Of a DNA stretch of 64,000 bases, positions 58,965 to 64,000 are shown piece by piece. Source of the stretch: Cranoglanis bouderius. Its lineage: Eukaryota; Chordata; Actinopteri; Siluriformes; Cranoglanididae. The DNA lies in assembly GCA_023630585.1 (NCBI GenBank), contig CM042553.1, forward strand, positions 62,001 through 126,000, in the 5' to 3' direction. The notes beneath the pieces are model-generated. The model was not told the DNA's origin. It ran no database searches and worked only from the letters and a program-made list of their open reading frames with translations. How positions within the stretch are numbered: position 1 is the first letter of the stretch; each line of letters opens with the position of its first letter. A program made the position numbers and the translations under genes.

Positions 58965-59765
58965 CTAACAGAGCCCCCCCCTTAAGGTGTGGCTCCCGAA
59001 GTGCCGCAAGTTCCATCCATTTTGGTGGACCTGGGCCCCTGGGCAGGATCCTAACCTCTGCCCTCCAGGACCTGAGGCTGGTGATGTCCAGTGTCCAAAA
59101 CCAGAGCGGGGCATGTCAGGTCCTCTCTTCAGCCCTGGACGAGAACCTGGACGAGAACCTGGAGTGGTGCTTGACCTGGTGCTTGACTTGAAGCTTGACT
59201 TGGTGCTTAGCTTGAAGCTTGGCCTGGAACCAGGATCGGAGTCAGCCTTAGCACCTGGATCGGAGTCGGCTTTGGCACCTGGATCAGGGACAGCTTTGGC
59301 ACCTGGATCAGAGACAGACTTTGAGACAGACTTGGAAACAGACCTCGAGACAGACTTGGAAACAGACCTCGAGACAGACTTGGAAACAGACCTCGAGACA
59401 GACTTGGAAACAGACCTCGAGACAGACTTGGAAACAGACCTCGAGACAGACTTGGAAACAGACCTCGAGAAAGACTTGGAAACAGACTTGGAAGCAGACT
59501 TGGAAGCTGGACAGAGAACTAGGTTAGACCCAGAACCATAAACAAAATCAAAAACTTGGTTGGAAATAGAGCTGAAAACTAAATTAGAGACAGGGCTGGA
59601 GACAGGGCTGGAAACCGAGCTGGAAATTAAATTGGAGACAGGGCTAGAAACAGAGCTGGAAAATAAATTGGAGACAGATTCTGAAACTGGACTGGAAGCT
59701 GAGCTAGGAAGGTAATTAGGGACAGAGGAGGAGACAGAGGAGTGTGCTGTCCCCGCTGCATCCAT
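58965..59765 (-). CDS. Ser/Val-rich repeat ORF in the TRIM-like element
   Basis: This is 266 codons from an ATG 17 bases inside the 5' LTR boundary to a stop at the edge of the 3' LTR. The N-terminal part repeats [10 protein letters not shown], the middle carries about seven copies of an 8-residue unit (SKSVSRSV, from a 24-bp DNA repeat at 59323-59490), and then come DPGAKAD repeats and a Pro/Gly/Arg-rich tail. It has no cysteine-histidine box and no recognised domain. The frame fills almost exactly the internal region, which suggests selection or a recent origin from gag. It could instead be a by-product of repeat expansion. Confidence 0.5.
   Translation of the reverse strand: MDAAGTAHSSVSSSVPNYLPSSASSPVSESVSNLFSSSVSSPVSNLISSSVSSPVSSPVSNLVFSSISNQVFDFVYGSGSNLVLCPASKSASKSVSKSFSRSVSKSVSRSVSKSVSRSVSKSVSRSVSKSVSRSVSKSVSRSVSKSVSKSVSDPGAKAVPDPGAKADSDPGAKADSDPGSRPSFKLSTKSSFKSSTRSSTTPGSRPGSRPGLKRGPDMPRSGFGHWTSPASGPGGQRLGSCPGAQVHQNGWNLRHFGSHTLRGGLC
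59323..59490. repeat. 24-bp minisatellite inside the TRIM-like ORF
   Basis: About seven copies of GACTTGGAAACAGACCTCGA-type 24-mers. The period is a multiple of 3, so it keeps the ORF frame. Confidence 0.9.
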
Positions 59766-60356
59766 TTTTGGCGGAGTATTCTGTTACGTAAACAGGTGTA
59801 GGTCAGAAGAGGGAGTCAGGATGCATGCGCTGGGGAGACGTCAGTAAATGCAGAAACGTTTATTAACAAAAAGGCAGCAATCCACAAATGCAGTAATCCA
59901 AACAAGGCAGTAATCCACAGAGTCAGTAATAATCCAAAAGAGCAGTAATCCAAAAGACAGGAAAAACATACGAGACAAGGAAGTGGTCTTGGAACCACAA
60001 ATACGAAGATGCATTCAAACCTCATTCAAAATCAATACTCCGAGCCCAAGTGGAAACGGAGCGGCATATTTAAACACACAGAAAATCAAATACCAAATCA
60101 AAGACACCTGGAAACAATAATCACATTAAACGGAGAACCAATGAGGAAACGGGGCATGACGCAACACAATAACAAACGCACATGGGGAAACACAGGAGGC
60201 GGGGACATGATGTGAATTTGAAAACACAAAAGCACATGGTAAAGGTAAACAAAACGTGAGTCCTTGTGAATGGCGCTGGAATGCACTCCTGTGGAATGCG
60301 GAAGTAGGCTACGCTCCATTTGTAGTGTAGCGAGATTGGGAGAACCTAACAGTATC

Positions 60357-61180
60357 CAGTCTACGATAACCAAATATAACTGGTCAGTTTTAACTATTTT
60401 CAAATGCTAAACAAGTTACATTTTAAATACCAAATATATAAATCATATCATGTATCAAGTGTTTTATTTATCTCTCAGTTTTAAAAACTTCAAGTTTAAT
60501 CACTGGGTTGATGAAAAATGCAATTCGCCAAATAAAAAGTAAAATTACATCTTATAAAACAGATAGTTCCAGTCCTTGATTCTGATTGGTTGAGCCGTGT
60601 TCGAAGCCATTGTAAATGACTCTACAAACATACACCTGTGACCTCATTACATCAGTATTACTGCGCCACTGCGTCTGTGTGTTGCTAAATGAATGCCGAT
60701 ATCCAGATAAATGTTAATAATCACCCCACTGTTTAAGCATGCTTTCCACTGCATCTTTGTTGCTGTGTCTGTGTTGCTTGGCAACCACTTTGTTGAATTG
60801 TTTCTGAAGAACTACACTGCTTGGTGGAAGAATACATTTGTTATCAATATCATTATATTTTTGTTGCTGTGTGTTTATTTTTATAAATAAAATAAATATT
60901 AAAGTAAATATTTTTTGGTCTAACCATTTTATAAAAGCAATAAGCCCCGTGAAGCCATGGTTTACTGTGAATTTAGAACAGCTAAGGGGGTTTTACTCTG
61001 CTCTGCGTCCTGCCTAACAATGCCCCTTAGGTGCTCTAAATTCACTGTAAACCACAGCTTCTTGGGGCTTATTGCTTTAATGACATCATGATTTTCCTGT
61101 GATATAAATGTTTACATTAATTTCACCATGCTTTCTGTCATTTTAATATTTTGAAATAAATGTACAAGTTGGCGTATGAA
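60357..61180. repeat. Palindromic repeat, probable non-autonomous DNA transposon
   Basis: AATAAGCCCCGTGAAGCCATGG (60940 on) and its imperfect inverse CTTCTTGGGGCTTATTGC (61057 on) flank a centre of about 35 bp. The arms are about 55-60 bp. The flank 60590-60640 (TTGATTCTGATTGGTTGAG) looks like another part of the repeat. No ORF. Confidence 0.5.
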
Positions 61181-61744
61181 TAATATAATACAATAGGGGC
61201 TTATGTGGGTATAATAGTGACACTTCCCCTGTGTTGTTCATGAATTTCATGAATATTATAATAATGAAATAATTATTTGAAACCCAGACTTTGTTTTATA
61301 TAAACTTATTTTACCTGAAATGTTTAAAGCCATTCCTGCTGACCAATATGCTGTAAGAAATTAATTGTGAGCGGCGTGAATACTTTCCCCAAACACTTTA
61401 TGTAACACTATGAACAAGACACAAGATTCAGTTTAAGCATACTGTATGGCTTTGTTGAAGGAATGGTAACTGAAACATATGTTTCTCTGATTCATTTGGT
61501 TTTTCATTGTCTCTTCAAAAAACTAAACCACCCTGAATAATATGGGAAGAAACAGGGAATCCATGAATTTGTACATTAACACTGTAAATACATTTAGTCT
61601 AACTTTCAACCTGTTATTTAAAAAATTACAATCAACTTTATTGTTGCTTTGCAGTTCCAGATATTCACTGTTGTTTTGTACCTTCATTAAAAACAGTATT
61701 TCAGATTGTGAAAATAAATCTTTTTCTGGATATTCTGGTATACT
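61181..61744. other. Unassigned AT-rich DNA
   Basis: No feature is recognised. A 73-codon ORF at 61542 is compositional. Confidence 0.4.
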
Positions 61745-62060
61745 TCAGTTGTATTGTACATAATTTTATTAGTTTTACACTTCAATAGTATTTTAATTGC
61801 ACTTTAGCTGTATTACTGTATGTATTGCAATACTCCTGGAGCTGTATTGCAGTTGTAAATGAGTATTTCAGATGTACTGCAGTAATTCTGCAGTTTTATT
61901 GCAGTAATACTGCAATTGTACCTCGGTACTATGTTTAAACATCTATTATTATATACTGCAATATTGCAGTTTTTTTGTTTCCAAAAAACTGCATTTTTGT
62001 ACAAATAACAAAAACTGCAGTACTACTTGTAAAAAAAAAAACTGCAGTACTTTTTTGTAA
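61745..62060. repeat. Degenerate TACTGCAGTA-type repeat
   Basis: Short palindromic TACTGCAGTA/TATTGCAGT motifs recur about every 10-20 bp in both orientations, ending in A runs with CTGCAGTAC. The repeat is degenerate, and most motifs carry or vary CTGCAG. Confidence 0.6.
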
Positions 62061-62061
62061 G

Positions 62062-62376
62062 GGCCGTTATAAGAAAACGCTTAACGTGGCTTAATGCATT
62101 AAGACAGTGATATTAACAGGTCAAACTCAGTAAATATAACTCTAATAAAGTATGATATTCCCTGTGTTAATGCATTAAGCCACATTAAGCGTTTTCTTTA
62201 TAACGTTTTTTTATGGGAGGAAACTGCTTAATGTGTACTTAAACGCGTTGTGTTCATATTCTGGGCTCATCTGATGTTCTGTACATAGTATACTTTATTA
62301 GTATGATGTTTACAGAGTTTGGCCTGTTAATATCACTGTCTTAATGCATTAAGCCACGTTAAGTGTTTTTCATGTT
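62062..62376. repeat. Foldback (MITE-like) element
   Basis: 62066-62130 (AAACGCTTAACGTGGCTTAATGCATT onward, through TGATATTAACAGG) and 62305-62372 are inverted copies. A third partial copy lies at 62165-62205 (TTAATGCATTAAGCCACATT). It abuts the hAT remnant at 62384 and probably inserted into it. Confidence 0.7.
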
Positions 62377-62383
62377 AAGCGTT

Positions 62384-62960
62384 TTAGAATGTCCCTTCAC
62401 AGAGAACTCCAAACAAACGTGACTGAAGAGGCTTAGTCTTTATGAAATTGACTATTTTAACTGCCTCGTCCAAGACACACTTGAGATCTGTGGACATCTT
62501 CTTGGTAGCTAGTGCTTCCTGATGTAAACTGCAATGGATGGAGGTCATGAGCGGCGCAACAGTTTTCACGCGCACAATGACACTGTTGAGATGCCCCACC
62601 ATCGCTCTTGCTCCGTCTCTGCTCAGACCCATGCGTTTGGACCTTTCTACTACATTTGATACAATAGATGAATTCAAAATATCAAAGATGGCTTCGGCAG
62701 TCGACTGAGTCGGCAGTGGCTTACAGAAAAGGAAACCCTGTTGTAATTCTCCGTTATGTTCATACCTTACATAAGCAAGGAGGTTGGAAAGGTTTGCAAT
62801 ATGACTGCCAGAAGATGCTGAAACAGTGAACAGCACACCTCTGGGAGAGTAGGAGCACTAGAGAAATGTTACTGTTCCTTTCAGTGCTCCAAATGACATG
62901 AAATAAGTCTGTATTTGTAGTCGTTAGCCAAGAGGGGGGAAGAAATATTAGAGACATGGT
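62384..62960 (-). pseudogene. hAT transposase remnant (ZBED5/FAM200-like)
   Basis: On the minus strand, 62836-62384 encodes 150 codons that match the central part of hAT-type proteins: LLAYVRYEHNGELQQGFLFCKPLP, MGLSRDGARAMVGHLN, HCSLHQEALATKKMS and then VKIVNFIKTKPLQSRLF. In the family this includes part of the DDE core, and GVCTDGA-type sequence should stand where LSRDGA is. The C-terminal dimerisation domain is absent because the frame meets the foldback element. 62837-62960 holds decayed upstream sequence. Such proteins are cut-and-paste transposases, sometimes domesticated. The missing parts make this a relic. Confidence 0.75.
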
Positions 62961-63560
62961 TTCCCTTTATGATCATTATTGTTTTAATGTAATAATGTAT
63001 ATATTTTTACACTTTATCTGTGTAAATGTGTAATCTGTAAAACAGCTCCATTTCACTATCCATCATACTGCTAATCTCCCTACACTAACTAACCACATTA
63101 CATCTCTCATATTCTCTGATAGATCTTCTGTTTGTATGTTTTTATAAACTCTACACTCTCAGCTGGTGTGAGGTGTTTGTGCTGGAAAATCCCGACATAC
63201 TCTTTATTTTTTTATTTGGCAGGTTTAACCAGTCTATGTGTAAGTTTTTGTATTTAAAGGTGACGTCACCATCTGTTCTACGAGTGTATTTTTGTTCAAA
63301 CATTTTGAGGGTGTGTGAGACTGAATATAAAAAACAGGATTCAACAATATTGTGTTGAAAGGTTTTTACAGTGCAGTCCTCAAACACCTGAACTGTTGTG
63401 TTTTACTCACAGTCACTGTTTATTTTCTACTACACACAGTGTAAATGACATTTATACAACATTTATACACAACTGTACTAAAGGACAGGAATGCATACAG
63501 TGCATGGACTTAAAGATATTCAGTTTCTGTTTAAAAAATCTTAAATAGAGTATAAATAGA

Positions 63561-63561
<1 letters not shown>
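62961..63561. other. Unassigned DNA
   Basis: A minus-strand stretch at 63387-63151 is open for 78 codons (EQKYTRRTDGDVTFKYKN), with no matching splice sites that I trust. No element is recognised. Confidence 0.4.

Positions 63562-63644
<83 letters not shown>
63562..63644. repeat. (TA)n microsatellite
   Basis: About 41 TA units, followed by TTTA repeats to 63661. Confidence 0.95.
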
Positions 63645-63648
<4 letters not shown>

Positions 63649-64000
63649 TTATTTATTTATTTTTTTTAATAAAAACAAGATGAAATCAATATTACAATCA
63701 ATTCATCTGTGGAGAAACGAATGTTACACTGCCGTATTCCAACAAACTGAAAGAAACCATGTTGATCAGAAACACACTCTGAATAAAGAGATAAAAATGT
63801 GGAGGTAAAAATAATGTGTAAACAACTCCAACACATGGATGTGTATTTGTGTAATCAGTGTGATGATGTGATGATATCTCTGTGTTGTGTGTAGACGCTG
63901 AAGGATTTGACTTTGGATTGTAAAAGATGTTATTAAAGCCTGAAGTAACTTGTAGCTGAGTGGATAAAAGGATGTGATCAGTCATGGTTATTGTTATGGA
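63645..64000. other. Unassigned DNA at the window edge
   Basis: No recognised feature. The GATGATGTGATGAT run at 63861-63874 resembles the satellite unit, but only for about 15 bases. Confidence 0.4.

Larger units (their letters stand above)
58512..60351 (-). mobile_element. Non-autonomous LTR retrotransposon (TRIM-like), 1.84 kb
   Basis: The element is bounded by direct repeats and by GTATC on both sides (58507-58511, 60352-60356), a 5-bp target duplication. On the minus strand the 5' LTR is 60351-59782 (570 bp; TGTTAGG...GTAACA) and the 3' LTR is 58970-58512 (459 bp). The 3' LTR has a 111-bp deletion relative to the other. A G-run purine tract (AAGGGGGGGGCTC on the minus strand) precedes the 3' LTR. 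Only 811 bp lie between the LTRs, so no RT or integrase is encoded. It must be moved by another element, probably gypsy type. Confidence 0.9.

Noticed and set aside
58987..59541. Plus-strand ORF with DLETDLETD repeats
   Set aside because: It is the reverse strand of the 24-bp repeat within the minus-strand ORF of an element whose LTRs and purine tract point to the minus strand.
63861..63874. Return of the satellite at the right edge
   Set aside because: Only about 15 bases match GATGATGTGATGAT, too short to be meaningful.

Overview
The window looks like an intergenic stretch of a teleost genome, almost entirely built from repeats. The evidence is several Tc1/mariner families, an L2-type LINE, Ty3/gypsy pieces, hAT relics, a tRNA-derived SINE with a Mermaid/DANA-like body, the L2/V-SINE-type 3' tail common in fish, and long CA/TA microsatellites. 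The SINE and the mix of Tc1 families would suit a catfish or another otophysan, but this is inference and no species can be named.

Layout. (1) 1-4394 and 18861-29941 are two halves of one tandem array (over 15 kb, running off the left edge) built on a degenerate 11-bp unit GATGTTGATGT. (2) Inside the array, 4395-18860 is a complete plus-strand endogenous retrovirus of 14.5 kb: two 1.69-kb LTRs ending in TG...CA, a 4-bp target duplication TGAT, a primer-binding site, a polypurine tract, gag, pol and env. (3) 29942-44381 is mostly unassigned AT-rich DNA with an L2 LINE fragment (minus), short MITE, SINE and hAT remnants, and pieces of probable host genes: a minus-strand terminal exon near 30.7 kb and a plus-strand exon pair at 40.0-40.9 kb. 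(4) 44382-50705 is a nest of transposons: a Tc1 element interrupted by a reverse-oriented solo LTR related to the large retrovirus (4-bp duplication GTGT), then abutted by a 5'-truncated minus-strand gypsy element and by another Tc1 relic. (5) 51.9-58.4 kb holds a SINE, two further Tc1 elements with clear TA target sites, and a three-exon plus-strand gene model (54030-56800) whose splice phases agree. (6) 58512-60351 is a small non-autonomous LTR element (minus, 5-bp duplication GTATC) with a Ser/Val-rich repeat ORF. (7) The rest holds palindromic repeats, a TACTGCAG-type repeat, a hAT (ZBED5-like) relic and a long TA run.

The retrovirus is the most interesting content. Its Env is a single intact ORF with the layout of a paramyxovirus-type fusion protein: a short N-terminal piece, a furin-like RTKR site directly before a hydrophobic fusion peptide, a heptad region, and a C-terminal membrane anchor. 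This fits the published lokiretrovirus lineage, whose Env resembles Mononegavirales F proteins; the assignment here is inference. Gag and Pol share one frame, separated by a UGA in a UGA-CUA context. Upstream of RT, Pol carries what looks like a tandem pair of retropepsin-like domains, the second without the DTG triad. Gag and Pol carry frameshifts and stops, while Env is open. The two LTRs differ by only about 2% by eye, so the insertion is fairly young.
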